A stretch of DNA of 64,000 nucleotides from Rhizomys pruinosus (GCA_009823505.1 VZQC01005680.1:795526-859525), one strand, 5' to 3'. Numbered from the stretch's first letter, positions 9,773 to 19,885 are shown. Numbers and translations are program-made. Notes: generated from the sequence alone by a model not told the origin.

Positions 9773-9984
9773 GAGGAGATTATGCAGAGATTAGGGGAAA
9801 CAAAAAGAGGTAATGGCCCTGGCAACGCCAGCGACTGCTTCCTTAGCCCTCGTGAACCAGGGCTCCCACGCCCTCTTCCGTCATTCTGCTTAACTTGTCC
9901 TTTGCCTCCCAGCTCAGTTTCACCACCCACACCCCAGGTCTCCAAAGCCTTTGCTTGTCACATTCTCAGGACTTGGGCCTTTTC

Positions 9985-10105
9985 TTCTTTGGTTTGGTTT
10001 TATGAGACAAGGTCTCATGTAGCCAGGGTGGCTTTGAACTCCTGATACTCCTGCCTCTGTCCTAACGCTGGGATTATAGACATGTCCCACCATGCTCGAC
10101 TGTCA
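9985..10105 (-). mobile_element. B1 SINE, antisense, old
   Basis: 'gagacaaggtctcatgtagc', 'ggctttgaactcctgatact' and 'gctgggattatagacatgtc'. Confidence 0.7.
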
Positions 10106-10215
10106 CGTTTTTCTTATAACAGTTATCCCAATTCCCTTTTCTTTCCTTCTTTCCTTCTTCATCCCCTTCCTCCTCCTCCTTCCTTTCTCTTTCTCCCCAC
10201 CTTTCCTTTTAAAAT

Positions 10216-10220
10216 TTTTT

Positions 10221-10256
<36 letters not shown>

Positions 10257-10258
10257 TT
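10216..10258. repeat. (TTTA)n microsatellite
   Basis: TTTA run grown from the tail of the adjoining antisense B2. Confidence 0.95.
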
Positions 10259-10445
10259 GTATGAGTGTTTTGCCTACATGTATGTAAGTGCATCACATGC
10301 GTTCAGTGCCTACAGAAGCCCAACAAGGAGATCCCCTGGAATCCCGTTTAGGGATGGTTGTGAGCCACTGTGTGGTTACTGGGAATTGAATCTCAGTCCT
10401 CTGCCAGAGCATTCAGTGCTCTTAACTGCTGAGACATCTCTCCTT
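10259..10445 (-). mobile_element. B2 SINE, antisense
   Basis: 'gagtgttttgcctacatgta', 'ggttactgggaattgaatct' and 'cagtgctcttaactgctgag'. Confidence 0.85.
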
Positions 10446-10492
10446 TTTTATACTTCATCATTTCCCTCACATTCTCTCTCTCTCTCTCCATA

Positions 10493-10570
10493 GGTGTGCA
10501 TGGGCGTGCATGAGTGTGCATGAATGTGCATGGGCGTGCATGAGTGTGCATGGGTGTGCATGCACAGTGT
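10493..10570. repeat. decamer minisatellite, about 7 units
   Basis: Units TGRGYGTGCA: 'tgggcgtgca', 'tgagtgtgca', 'tgaatgtgca' and so on. The pattern of variants hints at a 20-30-bp higher-order unit. Confidence 0.93.
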
Positions 10571-10707
10571 CTATATGTTGTGTGGCAGTCAGAGGACAAA
10601 TCTGTGGAGTCAGTTTTCTTCTTCAGCTGTCACTTTCAGGAATCAAAACCTGCTGGTCAGACTTGTGTTGCAATCACTTCTACCTGCTGAGCCACCTTGC
10701 CAGCCCC
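10568..10707 (-). mobile_element. B3/B4-like SINE, antisense, old
   Basis: 'gcagtcagaggacaaatctg' and 'ctgctgagccaccttgccag'. Positions 10708-10929 are unassigned. Confidence 0.6.
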
Positions 10708-10929
10708 TGATTGAAATTTCACATTTTTGCATGCATTTTTCAGTTGTCTGCCTGTCCCCAGTGGAACATAACCTCCAGACAGACAGCCTGTCTGATCTGC
10801 TAGCTGTCTCCTCTTCCAGAACCTTGGACAGCACCTGGTATGCAGTACGTAGGCATTTGGTAGTCTTAGATATGGTGAATGAATGGTTTGGTTTGTATTG
10901 AACCTGCTTCACAGGATATAGAGTCACCT

Positions 10930-11235
10930 TGGAGACAAATGCCTGGGCATGTCTGTGAGGGAGTTTCTAATTAGATTACTTCAGGTGGGAAGACCCACCC
11001 TGAATGTGGGCAGCACCATCCCATGGGCTGGGGTTCTGGCCTGGATAAAAAGCAGAAAGCGAGCTGAGCACCAGCATTCATCTCTGTTTCCTGACCGTGG
11101 ATGCCATGTGAGCATCTGCCTCAGCTCCTGCTGCCATGCCTTCCACCATGATGGACTGTGTCCTAGAACTGTGAACCAAGTAAACTGTTCTTTTATTTAG
11201 GTTGCTTTGGTCATTTATGTCACAGTAACGAAGAA
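10930..11235 (+). mobile_element. family A repeat, sense
   Basis: 'ggaagacccaccctgaatgt', 'gggcagcaccatcccatggg', 'ggataaaaagcagaaagcga', 'ccatgatggactgtgtcc' and 'gtcatttatgtcacagtaac'. It closely matches 1755-2060. Confidence 0.7.
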
Positions 11236-11837
11236 AGAAATACAGAGAGAGACTAGAAAAGCTGCCCTGTATGTGGCAGGCTGAAAACATTTAAAGGCTG
11301 AGGAGTTGGTCCTGAAGTCCCCTAGATAGTAATGGGCTCAGGCTGAGGTGTGATGTGAGCATGCCCAGTAGAGTTCCACTGATTTGAAGATGTGTGAGGT
11401 CTCAGTGAAGAAGTGACTCATACCACTCTACCTGGCCAATGGCTTGGGGTTTGCCACCTAAGGACACCCCAGAATTTCCAGACTAAATCATCTACACCTC
11501 AGCTCTTCTGTTATAGTACAATTCATGTCTTCTCATGAGCCCAGGCCTGTCCAAATTTTGGGTGATCTTGGGCATTCTGTACAAGGGAGCATGTGCCATA
11601 AAATGTGTTTGCTCAAGGAATTCATCAAAACTGGTGCAGAGCACTGTGAAAAGAAAAGCACTCTAGAGAAGAGGAAAAGCAGGTGTAAACAGATAAATCA
11701 GAGTCTGCCGAAATGAAAAATTCATCTGTCGATAAAATACTGTTGAGAGAAGGAAAGGTAAGGTATGGGGACATGATTTTCAGGAGAGAGTATTTGCAAA
11801 GCTTGTGTCATAAAACTCTTGTATCCTGCAAAGTGTG
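11236..11837. other. unassigned intergenic stretch
   Basis: About 600 bp with no SINE or LTR pattern. A 63-codon frame at 11525-11716 has no support. Confidence 0.5.
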
Positions 11838-11972
11838 CTGGTACACTCCTGTAATCCTAGCATTCTGGAGATGGAGGCAGAAGGAGGAGAAACTCAAGGT
11901 CATCCTGGGCTGCATAGAAAGTTTGAGGCCAGCCTGGGCTACATGAGACAGACTCTGTTTTAACAAAATAGT
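11838..11972 (+). mobile_element. B1-like SINE, sense, old
   Basis: 'cctgtaatcctagcattctg', 'gaggccagcctgggctacat' and 'gagacagactctgtttt'. Confidence 0.75.
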
Positions 11973-12016
11973 AGCAACAAAACCTCTTATGTTCAGAATA
12001 TATAAAAAAACTTTTA

Positions 12017-12222
12017 GGGGCTAGAGTGGATGGTTCAACATTTGAGAGCACTGACTGCTCTTGCAGAAGACCCAGGTTGGAATCCTAGCACCCACATGGT
12101 GGCTAATGGTCCATAACTGTAGTTCCAGGGGATCCAATGTCCTCTTTTGTCCTCTGCAGGCATTGTATGACAGGATCCACTTACATACATGCACGCATAA
12201 CACTCATACAAATAAAAATATT
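12017..12222 (+). mobile_element. B2 SINE, sense
   Basis: 'ggggctagagtggatggttc', 'ttgcagaagacccaggttgg' and 'aacactcatacaaataaaaa'. Confidence 0.9.
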
Positions 12223-12234
12223 TTGGGGGGGTAT

Positions 12235-12377
12235 TTTTTTGAGGTAGGGTCTCCCTTTAGTCCCAGCTGGCCTGGAGCTTGCTCTGCTGTAGACCAGGCT
12301 GGCCTTGAACTCACAAAGATCCGCCTGCCTCTGCCTCCCAAGTGCTAGGATTAAAGGCGTGCGCCACCACGCCCGGC
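12235..12377 (-). mobile_element. B1 SINE, antisense
   Basis: 'ttgaggtagggtctcccttt', 'agaccaggctggccttgaac' and 'gcgtgcgccaccacgcccgg' show a full, fairly young B1. Confidence 0.93.
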
Positions 12378-12389
12378 AAAAAAGAACTT

Positions 12390-12428
12390 TTTTTGAGACA
12401 GTGTCTCCTTCTAGCCACAGGTGGCCTG
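12390..12428 (-). mobile_element. very short B1 fragment with TSDs
   Basis: Only the B1 3' end is present: 'ttttgagacagtgtctcctt' and a few bases more. It sits between perfect 12-bp copies of 'aaaaaagaactt' (12378-12389 and 12429-12440), so it may be a severely 5'-truncated insertion. Confidence 0.65.
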
Positions 12429-12449
12429 AAAAAAGAACTTCTAAGGTTT

Positions 12450-12880
12450 ACTCATTATTATTTTTAATTATGTGTACATGGGGGCTGGAGAGATGGCCTA
12501 GAGGTTAAGAGCGCTGACTGCTCTTGCAGAGGACCCGGGTTCAATCCCCAGCACCCACATGGTGGCCGAGGACCGTCTGTAACTCCAATTCCAGGGAAAC
12601 TCCAGTTCCAGGGGAATCCGACACCCTCTTCTGATCTCCTCGGCACTGCATGACATGGGTGCACAAACCTACATGCAGACAGTACATTCATACACATAGA
12701 AAATAAATAAATAAATGATTTAAAAAATTATGTGTATATGGGTAGGTATCCACAGAGGGCATCGGATAACCTTAAGCTGGAGTTATTTTGTAAGTTGTTC
12801 AATGTGAGTCTTGGGAACTGAACTCTAGTCCTCTGTGAGAGTAGCAAGTACCCTTAATCACTGAGCCATCACCCTGGTCC
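12450..12880 (-). mobile_element. old B2, antisense, split by a younger B2
   Basis: Left part 12450-12479 and right part 12728-12880 ('cacagagggcatcggataac', 'gggaactgaactctagtc') join into one old antisense B2 when the insert is removed. Confidence 0.75.
12480..12727 (+). mobile_element. young B2 SINE, sense, nested
   Basis: 'ggggctggagagatggccta', the B box 'ggttcaatccc', the internal duplication 'ctccaattccagggaaactc', and tail 'aaataaataaataaatgatt'. Flanked by near-identical 'attatgtgtacatggg' and 'attatgtgtatatggg'. Beyond the host B2, 12881-13110 is AT-rich and unassigned. Confidence 0.93.
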
Positions 12881-13110
12881 CTATAAAGAACTTTAAAAAC
12901 TCAATAACAAAATAACTCATTAAACTGGGTAATAGCTTAAATGTCTAGTAAAAACTTGTGAGAAAATCGATCAACACATCAATGCTTATGGACATGCACA
13001 TGAAAACTACAATACTTCCCATATTATCTTGGTTACATTATTTATAAGTGTTGATTTGGTTTTTCTGACATATACAAATCTATAAGGGATCAGAAAGGAC
13101 TGTTTCTGTT

Positions 13111-13263
13111 AATTGGGCTTGTGGCTCAATGGGTAGAGTGCTTGCTTAGCCATCCATGAAGCCCGGATGCAGGAGGATCAGGAGTTCAACATCTTTGGTT
13201 AACAGTGAGTTGAGGTCAGACAGCCTGGGGGCAGGGTGGGGGGGAGGGAGGGAGAGAGAGAGA
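13111..13263 (+). mobile_element. ID/B4 fragment and GA-rich tail
   Basis: 'ggctcaatgggtagagtgct' and 'gaggatcaggagttcaac' are ID- and B1-like. A purine tract (GGGA/GA) runs 13228-13263. Confidence 0.6.
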
Positions 13264-13267
13264 ATAT

Positions 13268-13790
13268 TTCATTTCTGTTGCTGTGATAAAAGCAACTTAG
13301 GGGGGAGGGAGAAAGGGTTATTTTAGCTTACAGTTCCAGCTCATCCCTGTAAAGAAGTCAAGGCAGAAAGTTGAAGCTGCTGCTCACACCACACCCACAG
13401 CCAAGAGCAGAGAAGAACGAGCGCACGCATGCACAGTCCTCAGCTCGTTTTCTCTATTCTCCTACAGTCCAAAATGTGGAAGGGTGCCACCGATGTTTTT
13501 TTTTTTTTTTTCTTTTGGTCATTTTGAGACAGGGTCTCCCTATAGCCCCAGCTGGCTTGGGACTCACTTTATACACCAGGCTGAGAATGCCATCCAGTTT
13601 TAAGCTGGATCTTCCCACATCAAATAACAATCAAGAAATCCCCCCCAGACATGCCCACAGGCCAATGCAATCCGAACAACCCCTCGCTGAGATGTCTTCC
13701 CAGGTGATTCTGAGTTGCATTAAGTCAGCAGTTAAAGCTAACCGTCAAAGTTACCTAGACAGATCTGTGAATCCTGTTTGAACACTTCCC
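13268..13790 (-). mobile_element. family A repeat, antisense, with nested B1
   Basis: 'tttctgttgctgtgataaaa' and 'gggggagggagaaagggtta' start it; 'acatgcccacaggccaatgc' and 'gttaaagctaaccgtcaaag' end it. An antisense B1 lies at about 13495-13592 ('gagacagggtctccctatag'). Nothing recognised in 13791-13957. Confidence 0.7.
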
Positions 13791-13957
13791 AGTCCTATGA
13801 TGTTTGGACAATGATGGCATTTCCCTTAATCTTAACATTTTCTTCAGTGTGCAAAATGGGCTATAGTTATCTATTTAACTTTGGTTGAAAGGTTTGAGAA
13901 AAAATCCCGAGAACTGCAGAGAATTGCAGGCCATAATTCCAGGGATTGACATTGTAT

Positions 13958-14245
13958 TAGTGACTTTTCTCGTTGCTGTGACAAAATACCTGAGATAAAC
14001 AGTTTAAAGATGGGAATCATGTGTTTGTGTTCACCATCTGAGAAGACTCAGTCCTTCGTGGTGGGAGGACATGGCAGAGCAAAGCAGTTCACATCATGGT
14101 AACCAAGAAGGAGGAACAGGGAGACAGGAAGGGGACTGCGTAAGAGACAGCCTTGAGGACATGGCCCTAAAAACCTACTTCTCCCAACTAAGCCCAACCT
14201 CCAAATTTCATCATCTCCCCCAGATACCACCTCTGCTGGCTCGGA
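13958..14245 (-). mobile_element. family C-like repeat, antisense, old
   Basis: 'tctcgttgctgtgacaaaat', 'ccaagaaggaggaacaggga' and 'cccaacctccaaatttcatc'. Confidence 0.55.
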
Positions 14246-14565
14246 TGGAGTGTCCCTCATAGGCTCAAGCATTTGAACATTTGGTCCGTGGTGGTGCTGT
14301 TTGTGGAAGTTCTGGTCTTCCAGGAGGAAGCACACTGCTGGGAGCAGGCTGGGAGAGTCCATTTCCAGTTTTGAGGTCTCTGCTTCCTGTGCCTGATTGA
14401 AGATGTGAGCTCTCAGCTTTCTGCTCCAGCCGCCTCCTGCCATGCCCCCCCCCATGATGAACTCTTATCTCTCTGGAACTATAAGCCCAATAACCTCTTC
14501 ATTCTATAAGTTGCCCTGACCATGGCGTTTTATCACAGCAACAGAAAAATAACTAATACACCACC
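14246..14565 (+). mobile_element. family C repeat, sense
   Basis: 'tttggtccgtggtggtgctg', 'gaggaagcacactgctggga', 'actataagcccaataacctc', 'gcgttttatcacagcaacag' and 'aaataactaatacacca'. It abuts an opposite-strand relative, giving a partial inverted arrangement. Confidence 0.75.
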
Positions 14566-14960
14566 ATATCAGGAATCTATCTAAGAATCAGTCCATTGAT
14601 TAGGTTGGAACCCTTGTGATTTAGTCATTGCTGGCAACATCCTCATAGATACACAGAGGTGTGCTTAACGAGTTTCCTAGGTATTTCTCAATTCAATCAA
14701 CTTTACAGTCGAGAATATCTATCAGCAGATATTGTATGGATGATTTGATCCTCAGAATTGGTGCAGGCATTTCTGAGGTTATTTCTGAAGAAAGCACCCT
14801 TTGAGATAAGGCATGATGTTAGCTCAGGATTAATAAAGATGAACATTTCAGGGGTGGGTGTTTTAAAAAAGTAATTCTCAAAGTGAAGGAGGAGGGCAAG
14901 CCTGTATTCAGGCCACTTTATAGGTCAGAATACTGTGTGCAAATGGCAAGAGTGGAAAGG
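14566..14960. other. unassigned intergenic stretch
   Basis: AT-leaning sequence with no recognised repeat and no coding signature. Confidence 0.5.
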
Positions 14961-15140
14961 GGCGCCCAGACTTTCCTTGAACTCACTCCTCTATGAAGAC
15001 CATGGTTACTGGTCCTCTACCTGCTAAGGGGTGGGATGACAGGCATCTGTCACCACAGCTGGTTTACATAGAGACCTACACTCAGGTCTTTATATATGCT
15101 AGGTAAGTGTTCTAACAACTGAACTACATTCCCAGCCCAT
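14961..15140 (-). mobile_element. B4-type SINE, antisense, old
   Basis: 'gatgacaggcatctgtcacc' and 'tgctaggtaagtgttctaac' then 'gaactacattcccagccc'. Confidence 0.6.
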
Positions 15141-15348
15141 CACACAGACTCTTAATTCCTAATAGAAAACAGTGGGGTATGGAGGCAAGATGTTAAACAC
15201 TATAGATCCGTGTCACAGAGACATTTCCTTGAGGGCGTGGCTTCATAGCATATCCATAGAGTTAAGGCAAACAATCCAAACAGCTGGAGCAAAGCAAGGC
15301 AAGGGTATACTTCAATGTCTCATGGGCACTGTTTAAAAATCTCCTTGG

Positions 15349-15499
15349 GCCGGGCGTGGTGGCGCACACCTTTAATCGTAGCACTTGGGAGGCAGAGGCA
15401 GGCGGATCTTTGAGTTCAAGGCCAGCCTGGTCTACAGAATGAGTTCCAGGACAGCTGGGACTACAGGGAGACCCTGTCTCAAAAAGACCAAAAAAAAAA
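15349..15499 (+). mobile_element. young B1 SINE, sense
   Basis: 'gggccgggcgtggtggcgca' with most CpGs kept, through 'gagaccctgtctcaaaaaga' and an A tail. Confidence 0.95.
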
Positions 15500-15539
15500 T
15501 CTCCTTGAGGATTAATTAATTATAGAGGAATGCACTCGT

Positions 15540-16180
15540 TCTAGTTTGCTGTCTTTGGTGTGAGGAAGATCATGACCGAAAGCAACTTGTGTAGGAAAAG
15601 GTTTATTAGGCTTACAGGTCACAGTCTGTCACTGAGGGAACTCAAGGCAGGAACCTGGAGGCAGGAGCTAAAGCAGAGACCATGGAGGAACACTGCTTGT
15701 TGGTCCACTTCCTCTGGCTTGCTCTGGGAGATGCCTTTCTTTTTTTTTTAATTTTATTTATTTTTGTATATTTATGAGTGTACTGTCTGCATGCAAGTTT
15801 GTGCACCTGCGTCGTGCAATGCTGCGGAGGTCAGAAGAGGGTCTCGGATTCCCCTGGAACTGGAGTTCTCCTGGAATTGGAGTTTCAGACGGTTCTCGGC
15901 CACCATGTGGGTGCTGGGGATCGAACCCGGGTCCTCTGTAAGAGCGGTCGGCGCTCTTAACCGCTAGGCCATCACTCCAGCCCGGAGATGCCTTTCTTAT
16001 ACAGCCCAGGCAGGGATGGCACTGCCCACTGTGAGCTGGGCCCTGCGACATCAACTAGCAATCAGACATGGCCACAGGTCCGTCCGATGGAAGAAACCCC
16101 TCATTTGGGGTTCCCTCTTCTTAGGTATCTCTGGTTTGTGTCAAGTTGACAAAAGCTAAGCATCCCAGACCTATGTTTAA
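15540..16180 (-). mobile_element. family A repeat, antisense, interrupted
   Basis: 'ttctagtttgctgtctttgg', 'gtttattaggcttacaggtc', 'ggaacctggaggcaggagct' and the end 'tgtgtcaagttgacaaaagc'. A B2 splits it at 15742-15983. Confidence 0.75.
15742..15983 (-). mobile_element. young B2, antisense, with 15-bp TSD
   Basis: Perfect TSD 'ggagatgcctttctt' at 15727-15741 and 15984-15998. Intact B box and the internal duplication of the young subtype. Confidence 0.97.
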
Positions 16181-16399
16181 CACCTCACCATTGAGTAAAA
16201 TCTCAGACATCGTGGTTACATACTAAGTTCATGGTTTTTTTTCTTGGTGGAGAGATAATTAATTTTTGGCTGGTAGACAAGATAGCTCTGAATGTTATGG
16301 GATCAGAATGCTTTATAAGGTCATCAAGTTGCTTTGTATCTAACCTAGAAACTTTATTCTTCTTTTCAAAAACCTAGAAATACTATGTTCCTCAAATGC

Positions 16400-16401
<2 letters not shown>

Positions 16402-16428
<27 letters not shown>
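16402..16428. repeat. (GT)n microsatellite
   Basis: Pure GT run at the tail side of the split antisense B2 that follows. Positions 16181-16400 before it are unassigned. Confidence 0.95.
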
Positions 16429-16430
<2 letters not shown>

Positions 16431-16800
16431 ACATTTTACACATAAGTGCAGTGCCCACAGAGGCCAGAAAATGGCAGATGATCTGCTGGAGTTATAAGAT
16501 TTGTTGTAACATAATCTTGTACAAAAAAAAATATCCACACCTTTAGTCCTAGCATCGGGAGGCAGAGGCAGGTGGATCTTTGTGAGTTCATGGCCAGTCT
16601 GGTCTACAGAGTGAGTTCCAGGTCAGCTGGGGCTACAGGGAGACCCTGGCTCGAAAAGACCAAAAAAAAAAAAAAAAAACCCAATAAAAAAAAAGATTTG
16701 CGAGCCACTTGATGTAGGTGCTGGGAGCCAAACTCCGGTCCTCCGCAAGAAGAGTATACACTCTTAACCACCGAGGCATCTCTCTAACACCCCTCATTCA
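16429..16800 (-). mobile_element. B2, antisense, split by a B1
   Basis: Left part 'cacagaggccagaaaatggc' to 'ataagatttg'; right part 'gagccacttgatgtaggtgc' to 'cgaggcatctctctaacacc'. The 'aagatttg' bases occur on both sides of the insert. Confidence 0.8.
16530..16695 (+). mobile_element. B1 SINE, sense, nested in B2
   Basis: 'cacctttagtcctagcatcg', 'gtctacagagtgagttccag', 'gctcgaaaagacc' and a long A tail. Confidence 0.9.
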
Positions 16801-16909
16801 AGGCACAGGATCTCCCTATGTAGGTCAGGGTGTACTTCAACCCTGTATTCTTCTGTTTCAGCCTCACAGACCTGAGATTATAAATTATATGCCTAGCTCA
16901 ATGTTCCTC

Positions 16910-17114
16910 TTTAAAAAAAAGGTTTTAATTTTATTTATGTGTATGTGTGTGCACATGTGTGTAGGTGCTTATGGAGGGCAGAAGAAGATGTTGGGTTATC
17001 TGGAAGTAGAGTTATGGGATGTTGTGACCTGCCCAATATAGGTGCTGGGAATCTAGCTCAGTCCTCTGGAAGAGTGGCTATTGCTCTTGATAGCCAAGCA
17101 TTTCTTCAGCCTCT
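16910..17114 (-). mobile_element. B2 SINE, antisense, old
   Basis: 'ttttaattttatttatgtgt', 'agggcagaagaagatgttgg' and 'ataggtgctgggaatctagc'. Confidence 0.8.
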
Positions 17115-17172
17115 GAAATGCCTTTGAATCAGCTTTAGTCAGCACTCTTTTATAACTAAATATATAATAGTT

Positions 17173-17277
17173 TTAAGATGGTCTTTCTTGGCCTTCTTGG
17201 CCTTGAATTTGTGGTGTGCCCACTTCCTTAGCCTCCCAAGGGCTGAGATTACAGGCGTGTGCCACCATGCTGTGCAG
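17173..17277 (-). mobile_element. B1 fragment, antisense
   Basis: 'ccttgaatttgtggtgtgcc' and 'gagattacaggcgtgtgcca'. Confidence 0.7.
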
Positions 17278-17289
17278 TTACAACTTAAT

Positions 17290-17431
17290 TTCTTTTTTGT
17301 GTGACATTCTCACTGTGTAGCCCTGGCTGGCCTGGAGCTTGCTATTTAGACCAGGCTAGTCTTGAATTTAGAGAGACACCCCTGCCTCTGTCCCAAGTGC
17401 TGGAATTAAAGGCATGCGCTACCACACCTGA
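17290..17431 (-). mobile_element. B1 SINE, antisense
   Basis: 'cactgtgtagccctggctgg', 'accaggctagtcttgaattt' and 'ggcatgcgctaccacacctg'. Confidence 0.85.
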
Positions 17432-17486
17432 CAGAACATTTGAAACTACTTTATCTGACCCTCTGATCCTGTCATTAGTAAATTAA

Positions 17487-17700
17487 ATATGGGCCAGTGA
17501 TTTGGCTCAGTGGGTAAAGGCGCTAAGCACCAAGCCTGATAGCCTGAGTTTGATACCCAGGAATCACATGATGGAAGGGAGAACCGACTCCTGCAAGTTG
17601 TCCTCTGACCTCTGCATGTGTGCTGTGTGCACCCGTGCACACACAACACATAAATACATACACAAATAAGTAAATGTAAGCAAAAATTTTAATTAAAAAA
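17487..17700 (+). mobile_element. B3-like SINE, sense
   Basis: 'gggccagtgatttggctcag', 'gggtaaaggcgctaagcacc', 'agaaccgactcctgcaag' and 'gttgtcctctgacctctgca' distinguish it from the B2 copies here. Confidence 0.8.
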
Positions 17701-17747
17701 AGCTCTTTGGCAAGGGTTCATTCTAAATTCATACAAAAACCATGTTA

Positions 17748-17905
17748 TTGCTGGGTGGTGGCGCACGCCTTTAATCCTAGCACTTGGGAGGCAGAGGCAG
17801 GCGGATCTTTGTGAGTTCAAGGCTAGCAGCCTGGTCTACAGAGTGAGTTCCAGGACAGCTGGGGCTACAGGGAGACCCTGTCTCAAAAAGACAAAAAAAA
17901 AAACC
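17748..17905 (+). mobile_element. young B1 SINE, sense
   Basis: 'gctgggtggtggcgcacgcc' to 'gagaccctgtctcaaaaaga'. It has a small 'gcta' insertion at 'ggctagcagcctgg'. Confidence 0.95.
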
Positions 17906-17992
17906 AACAAAAAAAACCCCCCAAAACCATGTTATTAATTCTTTGGAACTTGTATGAGTTGCTTTTTTTATTGCTTCTACCAAATTCCTCAC

Positions 17993-18298
17993 TGTAGTAG
18001 CCAGCTGAGAATTATGCATGCACAGAGCTTGTCCCTCATCAACCTAACCTGCCCTAGGCAGGTGAGATCATACAAGCAGCATTGTAGACCTGGGCCAATC
18101 ACGAGGCAAGAAGAAGAGAGTGGGAATGCGAACAGTACATAACCCGTAACCCTGCCCCCAATAAATGAGTCCGCATCAGCTCGCCCTCTGTCTGCGTTCA
18201 CCAAATTCCCAGGATCTGTGTCTTGACTCTGTGCCTCTCACTGCCTTTCCTTTGGTCGGACCCCAAAATTCCCCAGCAGGCCTAGGGGATTGTCTACA
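17993..18298 (+). mobile_element. solo LTR of an endogenous retrovirus (ERVK/IAP-like size)
   Basis: 306 bp opening 'tgtagtagccagctgag' and closing 'ggggattgtctaca', so TG...CA. Inside are a promoter-like 'acagtacataaccc', a poly(A) signal in 'ccccaataaatgag', and a downstream T/C-rich part. Flanks 'cctcac' and 'cctccc' agree at 5 of 6 bases, fitting a 6-bp duplication. No retroviral body remains. The + orientation follows the poly(A) signal. Confidence 0.75.
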
Positions 18299-18480
18299 CC
18301 TCCCAAGAAGGAACTCAAAGGAAAAGGGTTTGGTGTGGCTCACGGTCCATCATGGTGGGAAGGCATGGTGGCAGGAGCAGGCAGCAGCTTGCCACGTTCT
18401 GTCCACAGGAGACAGAGTGACTAGAAGCAGGGGGCTGTGATGCTTTCTCCAGAAGGCTCCCCCTCCTATGGGTTCCATGA
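18299..18480 (-). mobile_element. family A/C repeat, antisense, disrupted by the LTR
   Basis: 'gaaaagggtttggtgtggct' and 'cacggtccatcatggtggga' continue the element whose start ('ttgcttctaccaaattcctc') lies left of the LTR. Confidence 0.6.
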
Positions 18481-18499
18481 GTCCCTGTGACCAAGAGAA

Positions 18500-18930
18500 T
18501 TTATAGATAAGTCCTTACTGAGGTTCCAGAGGGATTAGAGTCCGTCAGGGGAGGTGTGGTGAGGTGGCCTGAGAGGAGCAGAAGGCTAAGCATTTAGGTC
18601 TCCAAGCAGACGCAGGAAGTAGTCAGCACATGGAAATCTGGCAAGGTTTAAGAACTCTCAAACCTCACCCCCCCCCCCCCCCAGTGACATGTTTCCTCTG
18701 TCATGGCTATACTTCTTCAAGCCTCCTCAAATATTGCCACCAACTGGGGACAAAATGTCCAAATACTTGGAGCTCATGGGGGACATTCTCATTCGAACCA
18801 CTACTCTCCCCAAATATGCCACCTGTTGGGAGCCAAGTGTTCAGACTCAGGAGCTTGTAGGAGACATCTCACATTCAACCCACAAGGGGAGACATTCTTG
18901 ATCCTGATATTCCAAGCATAAGAGACAGAA
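18500..18930 (-). mobile_element. family C repeat, antisense, with 82-bp tandem duplication
   Basis: 'gccaccaactggggacaaaa' ... 'gggggacattctcattcgaa' is followed by a second, diverged copy ('gccacctgttgggagcc' ... 'catctcacattcaaccca'). Units are about 18728-18809 and 18810-18890. A C run lies at 18667-18682. Nothing recognised in 18931-19254. Confidence 0.7.
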
Positions 18931-19269
18931 GTGGAGGCTCTGAGGACCCTCTAATCTTCCTTTTGGCCAGTCTCTCTGAGAAGGGTTGAGGGGCCTCTAG
19001 GGGTGGTCAGAAATGTTGCCTTGAAAATTAGTGGAGAACATGAGTTCTCTGGGACTTTGGCAGGTCAGGCTGCTGATAGGAGGGACTAAGCACGGGCCTT
19101 AGGGACAGGATGCTGACTCCCCTGAGCATGGGCATATGGGGTTTGGTTGTGGCCAGCATGGGCTCTGGCTTGGCAGATGGGAACATGCAGGAGGGCTTCT
19201 CTTCAGCAGGGAACGCCTAAGACCAGGAGCAGGTCCCCTCCCCTACATGTTTCTCTGTGTGACGCTTTT

Positions 19270-19514
19270 TTTTTTTATTAATTTTATTTATTTCCGTATG
19301 TGTATGAATGTACTGTCTGCATGCAAGTTTGTGCACCCGTGTCGTGCAATGCCGCGGAGGTCAGAAGAGGGTGTCAGATTCCCCTGGAACTGGAGTTCTC
19401 CTGGAATTGGAGTTTCAGACGGTTCTCGGCCGCCATGTGGGTGCTGGGGATCGAACCCGGGTCCTCTGTAAGAGCGGTCGGCGCTCTCAACTGCTAGGCC
19501 ATCTCTCCAGCTCC
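19270..19514 (-). mobile_element. young B2, antisense, with 14-bp TSD
   Basis: Perfect TSD 'tgtgtgacgctttt' at 19256-19269 and 19515-19528. Internal duplication and CpG-rich B box present. Confidence 0.97.
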
Positions 19515-19786
19515 TGTGTGACGCTTTTGAGGGAAGAGCTGTCCGAAGCTGGCTGACATCCAGGATACAGATGGCAGGCTCAGTTCTGTGGAGAAAGCTA
19601 GGAAGGATGTTTGGGGAGCAAGGACCCACGTTCTACTGGAAATTAAAAAAAAGCACATGATTCAAACTTTCAGATTCAGCCAGTGAGTGGATCAGGGGCA
19701 GATAGGAGTTGGAAGATCAAATCAGGGACTTGTGCAGTCAGGCTAGTGATGAGTGAATTCAAGCCCCTCCTTAGAGTCCCCCAGTA

Positions 19787-19885
19787 AAGGTCTGGGAGTG
19801 TGCTCAGTGGTAGAGCACTTGTTATAGGTTAGATCACAGTACCATAAAAAAAGAATAAATAAAAATAAATTAAAAATAAAATGGT
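19787..19885 (+). mobile_element. ID SINE, sense, with A/T tail
   Basis: 'gtgtgctcagtggtagagca' then 'cagtaccataaaaaaagaat' is an ID element with an extended AAATAAA tail. Positions 19529-19786 are unassigned. Confidence 0.75.

Noticed and set aside
10493..10570. Regular repeat as a CRISPR array
   Set aside because: Contiguous decamers without spacers in mammalian DNA; a minisatellite.
15742..15983. tRNA-like A/B-box sequence as a tRNA gene
   Set aside because: The boxes belong to the B2 promoter; no cloverleaf with an anticodon arm and acceptor stem.
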